Assembly (NCBI GenBank): GCA_938045195.1
Contig: CALINC010000102.1
Coordinates: 1-6,893 of the forward strand
Length of the DNA stretch: 6,893 bases
Source: an uncultured Treponema sp.
GTDB taxonomy: Bacteria; Spirochaetota; Spirochaetia; Treponematales; Treponemataceae
Direction: 5' to 3'
Position numbers and translations under genes: made by a program. Within the stretch, counting starts at the first letter, position 1; each line of letters opens with the position of its first letter. Positions 1-5,333 of the stretch are shown here, one piece after another. The notes under the pieces were generated by a model that was not told where the DNA came from, did no database searches, and saw only the letters and a list, made by a program, of their open reading frames with translations.

Positions 1-539
1 TTTTCCCCGATAGGAATGTCATTGTTTTAGCACATTCTTTTGGTGGACTTATTGCCATGGAATATGCCGCAAAATATGAAGCATCATTAGAGGGATTGGT
101 TTTAATATCATCTGTTTATGCAGATTATAAACCACAGAATACATTTGCATTTTTGAAAACAGGACTACCACCTAAAAATCAGGATGCCGCAAACGAGTGG
201 TATATGGAGAATATCGATGCCTTTCTTGGCGGATATTTTTATAACACGCAGGCAAAAACAATCTTTTCCAATACTGTAACATCTTATTCGGTCAGCGCTC
301 ATGTTGGTGGAGCAAAAAAAGATATTTCCGAAAAGGTACAAGGATTAGAGATTCCAACGCTGATTTTGGTTGGCGAAAAAAATGAGCATCCTCTTACTAC
401 GATTGATACGGCGCAAAAGCTCAATCAATTATTTCTAAATTCAGAATTGCACCAAATTAAACATTGCGGTCATTTTATGTTCGCCGAAGTCCCCGTAGTT
501 TTTCAGGATATTGTTTTGAGTTGGATTCAGCAATATTGA
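1..539 (+). CDS. alpha/beta hydrolase, 5'-truncated by window edge
   Basis: The frame is open from base 3 to the TGA at 537-539, giving 178 visible residues; the start lies outside the window. The visible part begins just before a nucleophile elbow reading AHSFGG, with the presumed catalytic serine at visible residue 12. Strand and helix follow (IAMEYA, then LVLISSVY). Near the C-terminus, PTLILVGEKNEH is the strand and turn that normally carry the catalytic acid, and HCGHF carries the likely catalytic histidine. This is the usual order of an alpha/beta hydrolase of about 250-280 residues. The acid position reads GEKNEH where GxxD is common, so the acid may be Glu or may lie elsewhere. Substrate cannot be told; esterases, lipases and haloperoxidase-like enzymes all share this pattern. 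The fold is secure, the function unknown. Nothing resembling a terminator follows the stop. Confidence 0.85.
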   Translation, partial: FPDRNVIVLAHSFGGLIAMEYAAKYEASLEGLVLISSVYADYKPQNTFAFLKTGLPPKNQDAANEWYMENIDAFLGGYFYNTQAKTIFSNTVTSYSVSAHVGGAKKDISEKVQGLEIPTLILVGEKNEHPLTTIDTAQKLNQLFLNSELHQIKHCGHFMFAEVPVVFQDIVLSWIQQY

Positions 540-670
540 TAGTCGCATACAATCAGCCACGAATCGTTCCAGCTCTTAAAGGAGCAGAAACAAAACACCT
601 GCCCGTTTGCGGACACCTGCGATCTTGTGTCGGGAAAGGAAAGAGCCCCCTAACCCGCAAGGACACAGTG

Positions 671-698
671 TTGACTCGCCCAGGGATTATAACATAAC
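671..698 (+). promoter_or_regulatory. Possible sigma-70 promoter for the leader region
   Basis: TTGACT at 671-676 matches the -35 consensus at five of six positions. CATAAC at 693-698 is a fair -10 match after a 16-nt spacer. A TATAAC also sits at 688-693, but its 11-nt spacing is too short. The position fits a transcript running through the two small ORFs and hairpins towards the sigma gene. This is a pattern match only. Confidence 0.25.
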
Positions 699-757
699 GG
701 ATAAAGAAGGAATTATCTTATGACATTCATTTCAAGGAAGAAGATAACAATTTATAA

Positions 758-826
758 ATGGATGCCGTCATCCAAAAGCCCATAGTCATTGAAAGCGTAC
801 TGACTCCCTTGGATACGGCAGCCTAA
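758..826 (+). CDS. Possible 22-aa small ORF in the leader
   Basis: ATG at 758 opens a 22-codon frame ending in TAA at 824-826. The peptide begins MDAVIQKPIV and ends TPLDTAA. An in-frame stop lies directly before the ATG, and only a weak purine-rich stretch (AAGGAAGAAG, about 15 nt upstream) could serve as ribosome binding site. The next strong Shine-Dalgarno, AAAGGAGGG, begins at the stop codon of this ORF and serves the following GTG ORF, so coupling of the two is possible. It may equally be the residue of a longer gene or chance. Confidence 0.15.
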   Translation: MDAVIQKPIVIESVLTPLDTAA

Positions 827-840
827 AGGAGGGCGCTGCT

Positions 841-948
841 GTGTCTTGCATGATCATTTTGTCTGAGTTGGTCACCGGGGAACCTCCGGGGACCTTCAAC
901 ATCACTCACAACAAAATATACAGAACGCATCTTTGTATGCCTCTTTAA
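841..948 (+). CDS. Candidate 35-aa leader peptide with GTG start
   Basis: A very strong Shine-Dalgarno (AAAGGAGGG, about 826-833) lies 8-10 nt before GTG at 841. The frame runs 35 codons to TAA at 946-948, 20 nt before a strong intrinsic terminator. The peptide starts VSCMIILSEL and ends THLCMPL. A GC-rich hairpin (870-894) lies within it, and a second one (934-957) covers its last codons and stop. Such a layout (translated short ORF, competing hairpins, terminator, then a gene) is typical of attenuation leaders. The LCMP near the end also resembles, from memory, the start of the tet(M) leader peptide of Tn916. I did not find other signs that the peptide is functional. Confidence 0.35.
   Translation: MSCMIILSELVTGEPPGTFNITHNKIYRTHLCMPL
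870..894 (+). promoter_or_regulatory. GC-rich RNA hairpin inside the leader ORF
   Basis: GGTC (870-873) pairs with GACC (891-894), and CCGG (875-878) pairs with CCGG (886-889). An A/G mismatch separates the two helices and the loop is 7 nt. No T-run follows, so it is not a terminator. In a leader it could act as a pause site or as an alternative to a downstream structure. Confidence 0.4.
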
Positions 949-957
949 AGACATACA
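934..957 (+). promoter_or_regulatory. Hairpin over the end of the leader ORF
   Basis: TGTATG (934-939) pairs with CATACA (952-957). The space between holds the perfect palindrome TCTTTAAAGA (942-951), which includes the TAA stop of the candidate leader peptide. A ribosome stalled in the last codons would block this hairpin, which is a plausible sensing element just before the terminator at 969. Confidence 0.4.
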
Positions 958-968
958 TTGGATTTGGC

Positions 969-1010
969 ACGTCCCATTGGATTTGTTCCGATGGGGCGTT
1001 TTTGTGTTTT
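969..1010 (+). terminator. Strong intrinsic terminator upstream of the sigma gene
   Basis: Bases 969-981 pair with 987-999 in a 13-bp stem that includes two G-T wobbles, closing a 5-nt loop (TTTGT). The 3' side is followed at once by TTTTTGTGTTTT. A second T-run (GGTTTTTTATT) follows near 1015. The terminator lies about 90 nt before the start of the sigma gene, so readthrough would control that gene if the promoter is upstream, as in attenuation. Confidence 0.7.
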
Positions 1011-1035
1011 CTGGGGTTTTTTATTACCACTGCCG

Positions 1036-1097
1036 CGCCCCTCCTTCCCCTTTTTGTGTTTCGGATTCACTTCAAACCCAAAAAGGAGGAAGGGGCG
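1036..1097 (+). promoter_or_regulatory. Long inverted repeat sequestering the sigma-gene ribosome binding site
   Basis: A pyrimidine-rich arm at 1036-1055 pairs with the purine-rich arm at 1080-1097. CGCCCCT pairs with AGGGGCG (7 bp). After one C/A mismatch, CTTCC pairs with GGAGG (5 pairs, one of them G-T). After a two-base bulge (CC), TTTTT pairs with AAAAA. The loop is 24 nt. The right arm contains the whole Shine-Dalgarno (AAGGAGG, 1083-1089) and ends at the base before the ATG at 1098. No T-run follows, so it is not a terminator. It should hold translation of the sigma gene low unless opened. Confidence 0.5.
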
Positions 1098-1520
1098 ATG
1101 ACAAGGATTAATCTGCGGGATTATTACCCGCACTATCGCACAGATTGTTTCATTGAGGTGGACGAAGCAGTGGCGGAACTGCTGAAGGAATTGGATCGGA
1201 AGGAAGCCAGCTACCAGCGATATGTTCGCAGATACAAAGCCTATTATTCTCTGGATGTAGACAATGGGATTCACAGGAGCACCCTTTCGGCTGTGGCAGC
1301 GCCGGAGGAAATCTACGAACAAGAATGGATGGCCGAGGAAATCTATAAGGCCATAGAAAGCCTTCCGAAAAAACAGGCTTCGCGGATCTGCGGCCATTAT
1401 CTTCTTGGCCTTAGTAAGAGCGAGATCGCCAGGATTGAGGGCGTCCACGAAAGCAGCGTCAGGGAGTCCATCAGGCGAGGGCTTGAGAAACTTGCAGATA
1501 TGCTGACTAAAATCAAGTAA
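1098..1520 (+). CDS. Small sigma-70 family protein (region 4), ICE type
   Basis: The product has 140 residues. The ATG at 1098 is chosen because AAGGAGG ends 8 nt before it; the frame stays open upstream to about 933 but runs through the terminator, so those codons are not coding. Residues 1-75 are charged and helical, with the pattern ELDRKEASYQRYVRRYKAYYSLD seen in sigma-like proteins of clostridial conjugative elements. Residues 80-135 are a sigma region 4 helix-turn-helix: an LPKKQA helix, then LSKSEIARIEGVHESSVRES as the -35-binding unit. No region 2 is present, so it is not a complete sigma factor. In Tn916 the related ORF7 protein regulates transfer and excision genes; here those targets are absent from the window. 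Expression looks restrained twice, by the terminator and by the buried ribosome binding site. Confidence 0.85.
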   Translation: MTRINLRDYYPHYRTDCFIEVDEAVAELLKELDRKEASYQRYVRRYKAYYSLDVDNGIHRSTLSAVAAPEEIYEQEWMAEEIYKAIESLPKKQASRICGHYLLGLSKSEIARIEGVHESSVRESIRRGLEKLADMLTKIK

Positions 1521-1543
1521 GACTTAGGTTAGTAGGTTGAGCG

Positions 1544-1565
1544 CGGATAGGTGTGAACCCATCCG
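1544..1565 (+). other. Hairpin downstream of the sigma gene
   Basis: CGGATAGG (1544-1551) pairs with CCCATCCG (1558-1565) in an 8-position stem with one A/C mismatch and a 6-nt loop. It lies 24 nt after the sigma-gene stop. There is no T-run directly behind it (the first T-rich run starts near 1580), so it is a poor terminator. It may stabilise the 3' end of the transcript or be a conserved element of the ICE. Confidence 0.3.
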
Positions 1566-1657
1566 GCAATTTGAACCCGCTTTTCTGTTAAAATAAGATT
1601 GTATCAAAGACGGCTTTTACATAGAAGCAGGCTACTCCGGATGAAAAGGCGGAGTTT

Positions 1658-1816
1658 ATGTATTGTTTGGAGCAGTATCGCAGCGGTCAGGCGGAACAGG
1701 AAATTTTGCTGGGCGCTGTGCGCAAGCTCCTTGCAGTCTACCCTAACAAGTATTTGCAGCAATCGCATCTATTATTCGGAGAACAAGATGAGACTGTGGC
1801 ATCAAGATATGATTAA
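1658..1816 (+). CDS. Hypothetical 52-aa ORF overlapping the glycosylase start, possibly a gene fragment
   Basis: The frame has 52 codons from ATG at 1658 to TAA at 1814-1816, and ends 29 nt inside the glycosylase gene. The peptide is helical and protein-like (EQYRSGQAEQEILLGAVRKL near the start, then VYPNKYLQQ). The same frame continues upstream of the ATG for 11 sense codons that also look protein-like (KQATPDEKAEF), back to a TAG at 1622, so the true N-terminus may have been lost. No good Shine-Dalgarno precedes the ATG. The glycosylase ribosome binding site (GGAG, 1778-1781) lies within it, so translation could couple the two. I recognise no family. It may be the tail of an ICE gene or of a gene cut by the ICE insertion. 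Confidence 0.3.
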   Translation: MYCLEQYRSGQAEQEILLGAVRKLLAVYPNKYLQQSHLLFGEQDETVASRYD

Positions 1817-2153
1817 CAAACTCCCGCGTCAACAGCTGTTGGGACAACATAGGGAGTGTTGTGCCTTGCGCGGAAACGGCTGGGGCAGGCAGCATGCAAC
1901 TGTCAATTATGTTTTTCGTTATTCACCCTATCTGCTTTATTGTTATCACAGACTCATTATGACAGAGATGAATCGGCGAGGCTACAGGGCCAGTCCGGAG
2001 TGGTTGGACAAAGACTATCGCGGCAGGAGATGTCCGTCATATAACAATTTAGCGGTCATCGAAGTACTCAACCCCATATATACTGAACATGATGATTGCT
2101 ATTATCGTGAGTGTCTCAAGAATTTGGAAACCAAGGGAATTCATTTGGATTAA
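1788..2153 (+). CDS. T4 endonuclease V-like pyrimidine-dimer DNA glycosylase (TIGR02328 type)
   Basis: This is a complete 121-residue protein, the usual length for the family. It begins MRLWHQDMINKLPRQQLLG, followed by QHRECCALRGNGWG and HATVNYVF. This N-terminal block is the signature of the TIGR02328/Pyr_excise-like proteins related to T4 endonuclease V. YRASPEWLDKDYRG (residues 69-82) follows in the place where the family has a conserved acidic/Trp segment. Enzymes of this fold cut the N-glycosyl bond of UV-damaged pyrimidines and nick the strand in the cytoplasm; activity of this subfamily is not well established to my knowledge. The ATG at 1788 is preferred over an upstream in-frame start at 1599 because GGAG lies 6 nt before it and the family begins MRLWH. 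It is convergent with the hydrolase gene across a 90-bp gap. Confidence 0.8.
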   Translation: MRLWHQDMINKLPRQQLLGQHRECCALRGNGWGRQHATVNYVFRYSPYLLYCYHRLIMTEMNRRGYRASPEWLDKDYRGRRCPSYNNLAVIEVLNPIYTEHDDCYYRECLKNLETKGIHLD

Positions 2154-2243
2154 TATTGTGTGGCTCCGCTATAAAAAGGAAGTCATTGTTCATCGTTTTT
2201 TTTCTTCGGAGTTTTCCCCCACTGCGTTTTTGGAGGAAATCCA

Positions 2244-2846
2244 TCAAAGAAATCTTCTAAACCAAGTATCCAAAAAATTCATTTGTTTTTCAGTATGAAA
2301 CCAATGCTCTCCCTCATCAAAAACCGTTAAGTCCGCATGTATTTTATTCGCAAAATTCGTTATTGTTTCTAAAGAAGTCATATCGTCTTTTTTACCGTAA
2401 AGAATACCGGTAGGAATGTTCCATGCTATAGGATTTTTTCTGACAAAAGAAAGATATTCCCACGATAAAGGTTCGCCGAACTGAATGTTGATGACTTTTT
2501 TTAGTCTAAGTTCTTCTTCGGATATCTTTGCCCGTTTCATCATGTGTAAAATGATATTTTCCATATCGACAATGGGAGAAACAAACAGTGCTTTTTTGAT
2601 CGGTTTTTCCGATAAGGCCAACATAGAAAAGTAAGCCCCTATACTGTTTGCAATTAATAAGATTTCATTATAATTTGGAATAAGGGAATCAAAATAGTTT
2701 TGAAATTCTTCACCTGCCTGCCAAGGTAACTCCGATTTATAATCAAACCCTAAAACATCATAATCGTCATTAAAAAACTTTTTATAGTAAAGCGCTTCGT
2801 CGGCAGAACCGTCTTTTCCGTGTATATATACAACTGCATTTTTCAT
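2244..2846 (-). CDS. Small alpha/beta hydrolase (200 aa)
   Basis: This is a complete gene; ATG at 2846 is preceded by AGAGG about 8 nt upstream. The family pattern is intact: HGKDGS at residues 9-14 as oxyanion-hole loop, the nucleophile elbow ANSIGA with Ser68, GKKDDMT with Asp154 or Asp155 as the acid, and GEHWFH with His181 as the base. There is no signal peptide or membrane segment, so it is cytoplasmic. Cap insertions are short (residues 100-135), which resembles the small serine esterases/lysophospholipase-like proteins. It is unlike the hydrolase at the window start in motifs (NSIG against HSFGG), so the two are not recent duplicates. It lies 49 nt behind the DUF2281-like gene on the same strand and may be transcribed with it. 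Substrate unknown. Confidence 0.85.
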   Translation of the reverse strand: MKNAVVYIHGKDGSADEALYYKKFFNDDYDVLGFDYKSELPWQAGEEFQNYFDSLIPNYNEILLIANSIGAYFSMLALSEKPIKKALFVSPIVDMENIILHMMKRAKISEEELRLKKVINIQFGEPLSWEYLSFVRKNPIAWNIPTGILYGKKDDMTSLETITNFANKIHADLTVFDEGEHWFHTEKQMNFLDTWFRRFL

Positions 2847-2895
2847 TCAAAGTACCTCTATTAATTAAAAACAGCTATAACCGTGATTAATTACC

Positions 2896-3153
2896 TCACA
2901 TTTGAAAAAGCTTAAGCTGCGGAATAGCTATTTGCATCAGTTTAAAATGTTTATCGTTTGTCTGGACATTGGTCAAGGTGAATTTTCCCGCTAATGCAAA
3001 AAAAGCTTGTTTGTTTTTGGGTTTTGATTGTTCGGCATGATTTCTCGTAAAATTGACTTGCTCTGTTTCAAGCAGCTTGATAAATGCCGATACTGAAGCT
3101 AAAAGTTGTTCCGGCAGCATTTTTACTTGTTCAATAACTGTTTCGTAAGACAT
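2896..3153 (-). CDS. DUF2281-like antitoxin fused to the C-terminal end of a PIN toxin (deletion relic)
   Basis: The product has 85 residues; ATG at 3153 follows AGGAG by 10 nt. Residues 1-32 (MSYETVIEQVKMLPEQLL, then a second helix SAFIKLLETEQ) match the start of DUF2281-type antitoxins, and the segment KQAFFALAGKF fits the following part of that family. From about residue 61 the sequence no longer fits: TNDKHFKLMQIAIPQLKLF looks like the last strand region of a PIN-domain ribonuclease, where the D of TNDKHF is one of the conserved acidic residues. No other PIN domain is found nearby. The simple explanation is an in-frame deletion that joined an antitoxin gene to the 3' end of its neighbouring toxin gene. 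The product could still bind DNA or a partner but cannot be a nuclease. The PIN assignment is from motif memory and is an inference. Confidence 0.6.
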   Translation of the reverse strand: MSYETVIEQVKMLPEQLLASVSAFIKLLETEQVNFTRNHAEQSKPKNKQAFFALAGKFTLTNVQTNDKHFKLMQIAIPQLKLFQM

Positions 3154-3209
3154 TGAGGGGAAACTCCTGCGTAATTGAAATTATTTATAATTCTTCAGTT
3201 TCATTATGA

Positions 3210-5099
3210 CTAAGCAGTTATTTTTCTTTTAAAATATGAAAGTAATTCGCCCCATTCTGTTGCTAAGTTGTTTTTTAGCATTTCTTGCGGATTATAATAA
3301 GTTTCTTTTACATCGGATTTATATATATTACATAAAATTTCTAAGTTTTCATAATCAGGATAATATTCTTTTTCTAAAGGTTCATTGGAATATCTTTTAC
3401 CATATCGCTCTGTAAAAGAATATAATATTCTTTGTTGATTTTCAATTGATAGAGTTTTTAAAATATTATAAAAACTTTCCATATCTAAAAAACTTAATAT
3501 TGGCTGTTTATAATATTTTCCGCTGCCATTTATATGAATAATATCTTTACAAAAAATATTTATACATCCATCTGTATTTAAAAACTTTACTTCTTCTCGT
3601 ATATCGATACTTGCATGTTTTTTTACATTCTCAGAATTTATTTCTCTGAGATTATTAAGAATTTTTTCAAATTCCGGAAAATCTGTATTATATCCATATC
3701 CGGCATAGTCCTCCGTTAAATATGCCCAGCCGGTTACAGGAATAACTTTATCGGAAAAAGCTGTTAAAAACTTTTCAGTTTTTTCGAAAATTGTATCAAT
3801 AGTATTAGGAATTAAATTCCATTTTGAAAACAGCATCATAATACTTGCAAAATGTAGAATTTCACCGGGGTGTAAATATACACCTTCGTCAAATTCTTTA
3901 AAAATTAACTTTATCAAGGGTTCAAAGTCGATTTTATTTAAATGTCGCCAATTACGCAATAATTTAAATAAATTCTTATCTGTTTTCTCATTTTCTATTT
4001 TAATAGCATTTTTTTCTTCTTTATAGTTCTTTACAAGCCATTCTTTATTATAGTAACCGTCAAAAATCAATCTAGGCCAAGATGAAAGCAAGGGGATATA
4101 TTCTGTAATATCTAAAAAGAAAAAATATGCATTTTCTTTTTTCCGTTCTTCTTTCATTTCTTTATATTTTTTATACGGACTATTATGTTTAAAATATCCT
4201 GAAAGAATATCAATAATCTGATCATCCTTATGAATTTCTTCAAGATTTTTTTGTATATATAATACAAGGAAGATGGAAAAAATATATTCTTTATCGGTAT
4301 CTTCTATTTCTTCATCGATTAGCGTAATTAGCAAATGCAAATTATATAAAGCCTGCCAAACAGTTCTAAGGTTAGTACAACCAAGGTTTTGTATGATTTC
4401 TTTTGTTTTAGTCTTAAAAAAATCCTTATTTTGAAATGCTAAGATTTCAACAAAATAATTGACAGCATTCTCGATATCCGGTTCAATCTCAAATTCTATA
4501 CCTATAATTTTTTCTTTTATTTGCAAATATTCCGTTTTCTTTTCTTCATCTTTTTTTGCAATTTTTTCTTCATTTCCAATAAAAATTACTTTTGTATTAG
4601 ACTGTGCAATTATTTCTGAAAAATACCCGAATATTTCACAGGGTTCTAATAACGCCCTCTCAAAATCATCTACAATAATAAGTTTTTTAGCGATGTTTTT
4701 TGCAATTTTGCCTTTGCCGAGCGAAAATCCGCCAATAGTCATACTAATATCATTTTTTTTGTCTCCATTGAAATCAATACTTGTTCCCAATTTTAAGGCT
4801 GAACGAGCAACTGCCCCTGCGATTTTCATTCCATTAGATGATAAAACAGGATGAATAGCTTCATAAATTTTTATATCAATATCATCATAATTTTTGACAC
4901 CAAATAAACTTATCTTAATGATATGTGCTTCATCGATATCTGAGGTATTCGCCGTATTACTTTTTTTATATTTTCCCAATAAAGTATCAATAAAATAAGT
5001 TTTACCTGTTCCCCAATTTCCCTTTAGAAAAACTGCAAATTGAGGATTATCAATTGATTCTATAAAATTTTCACAATACTCTTTTATATGCTCATTCAC
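3210..5099 (-). CDS. KAP-like P-loop NTPase (629 aa)
   Basis: GTG at 5099 is the chosen start: GGAGAGG (5107-5113) lies 7 nt before it. A TTG at 5117 is in frame but lacks a ribosome binding site. Walker A is GNWGTGKT at residues 27-34. KISLFGVKNYDDID and HPVLSSNGMKIAG follow, a pattern typical of one bacterial KAP-type group. Walker B is KLIIVDDFER at 139-148, and VIFIGNEEKI (171-180) holds the sensor-like Asn. EKIIGIEFEIEPD (197-209) closes the NTPase core. Residues 225-629 are helical, rich in Lys, Glu, Tyr and Phe, with no motif I recognise. No membrane segment is clear. KAP NTPases include the phage-exclusion protein PifA, and such proteins are frequent in defence islands. The start overlaps the stop of an R-M tail by 8 nt, so translation is probably coupled. 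Partner and mechanism unknown. Confidence 0.8.
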   Translation of the reverse strand: MNEHIKEYCENFIESIDNPQFAVFLKGNWGTGKTYFIDTLLGKYKKSNTANTSDIDEAHIIKISLFGVKNYDDIDIKIYEAIHPVLSSNGMKIAGAVARSALKLGTSIDFNGDKKNDISMTIGGFSLGKGKIAKNIAKKLIIVDDFERALLEPCEIFGYFSEIIAQSNTKVIFIGNEEKIAKKDEEKKTEYLQIKEKIIGIEFEIEPDIENAVNYFVEILAFQNKDFFKTKTKEIIQNLGCTNLRTVWQALYNLHLLITLIDEEIEDTDKEYIFSIFLVLYIQKNLEEIHKDDQIIDILSGYFKHNSPYKKYKEMKEERKKENAYFFFLDITEYIPLLSSWPRLIFDGYYNKEWLVKNYKEEKNAIKIENEKTDKNLFKLLRNWRHLNKIDFEPLIKLIFKEFDEGVYLHPGEILHFASIMMLFSKWNLIPNTIDTIFEKTEKFLTAFSDKVIPVTGWAYLTEDYAGYGYNTDFPEFEKILNNLREINSENVKKHASIDIREEVKFLNTDGCINIFCKDIIHINGSGKYYKQPILSFLDMESFYNILKTLSIENQQRILYSFTERYGKRYSNEPLEKEYYPDYENLEILCNIYKSDVKETYYNPQEMLKNNLATEWGELLSYFKRKITA

Positions 5100-5106
5100 T
5101 TTGCAT

Positions 5107-5113
5107 CCTCTCC
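5107..5113 (-). promoter_or_regulatory. Ribosome binding site deciding the GTG start of the NTPase gene
   Basis: GGAGAGG on the minus strand, 7 nt before GTG at 5099. It is formed from the GAG-AGG codons of the R-M tail. The corresponding codons of the other R-M copy serve the membrane-protein gene in the same way. Confidence 0.6.
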
Positions 5114-5220
5114 ACAACCTTCACCTCATCCTCAGTCAGCCCGTACAGCCCATAAACAACAGCATTTATCTGCTTATCCAAAACATCAACCCTTTGCTGC
5201 AAGAATTTTTTATCAGAATC
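5110..5220 (-). repeat. R-M 3'-end direct repeat, copy 1
   Basis: Bases 5110-5220 align without gaps to 6320-6430 (offset 1210) with 11 mismatches by my count, about 90% identity, in the same orientation. Identity begins at CTCCACAACC, inside the last codons of the R-M gene, and fades past 5220, although the proteins stay alignable to about 5270. The two copies flank the membrane-protein gene. Confidence 0.85.
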
Positions 5221-5333
5221 GGAGATTGCACTGCCCAGCTGTTCCTGTGCGGCAATCATCTGGTCAACAAGTTTTAGTTTTCTTATTCGATACTAAAATT
5301 TAATACAATTTCTGCTATTTCTTATAAGTTGAA

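Larger units (their letters stand above)
545..1620 (+). mobile_element. Remnant of a clostridial-type integrative conjugative element (regulatory leader plus sigma gene)
   Basis: This block is visibly richer in G and C than the DNA on either side. It contains a leader with stacked hairpins and a terminator, followed by a small sigma-70 region 4 gene of the type found in Tn916/Tn1549-like elements. In such elements this gene normally sits near the excisionase and integrase genes and a resistance gene. None of these is present here, so I read the block as a fragment left after deletion. The borders are set by composition and by the ends of neighbouring genes; no terminal repeats or attachment sites were recognised. 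The assignment to an ICE rests on the sigma gene and on remembered resemblance, not on an alignment. Confidence 0.45.
5092..5292 (-). pseudogene. Orphan 3' end of an R-M gene (C-terminal fragment)
   Basis: The frame is open from a TAG at 5293-5295 to TGA at 5092-5094, about 66 codons, and matches the C-terminal end of the R-M protein at 6311-6893 without gaps. SDSDKKFLQQRVD and VVYGLYGLTEDEVKVVE are shared, with changes only of the I/V, K/R and A/T kind between them. Upstream of KLVDQMIAAQ the reading frame stops and the rest of the enzyme is absent. No Shine-Dalgarno precedes the only internal ATG (5259), so it is probably not translated alone. It ends VVERMQSE, different from VVEGE in the intact copy. 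Its last codons carry the ribosome binding site of the NTPase gene. It is best read as the displaced tail of an older R-M gene. Confidence 0.75.

Noticed and set aside
464..697. 77-codon plus-strand frame overlapping the end of the first hydrolase
   Set aside because: It starts inside the hydrolase gene in another frame with no ribosome binding site. The latter part (PVCGHLRSCVGKGK) looks like a conserved ICE stretch and may be conserved as nucleic acid structure; there is no support for a protein.
1098..1115. MTRINL at the start of the sigma-like protein, the same first residues as I recall for T4 endonuclease V
   Set aside because: The rest of the protein is a sigma region 4 domain with no similarity to the glycosylase. 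The match is a coincidence, though a T4 endonuclease V-like gene does lie nearby.
945..1448. Long open frame on the minus strand opposite the sigma gene
   Set aside because: It is antisense to a clear sigma region 4 gene with a good ribosome binding site, and its translation has no recognisable domain. It is a shadow frame.
2154..2243. Bidirectional terminator between the convergent glycosylase and hydrolase genes
   Set aside because: T-runs are present (near 2200) but I found no convincing stem next to them on either strand.
4459..4854. 131-codon plus-strand frame within the NTPase gene
   Set aside because: Antisense to the Walker B region of the NTPase; hydrophobic Ser/Phe/Ile composition is the usual shadow of Lys/Glu-rich coding DNA.
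5089..5117. TTG at 5117 as start of the NTPase
   Set aside because: No ribosome binding site lies upstream of it at a fitting distance, whereas GTG at 5099 has GGAGAGG 7 nt before it; the Walker A position also fits the shorter form.
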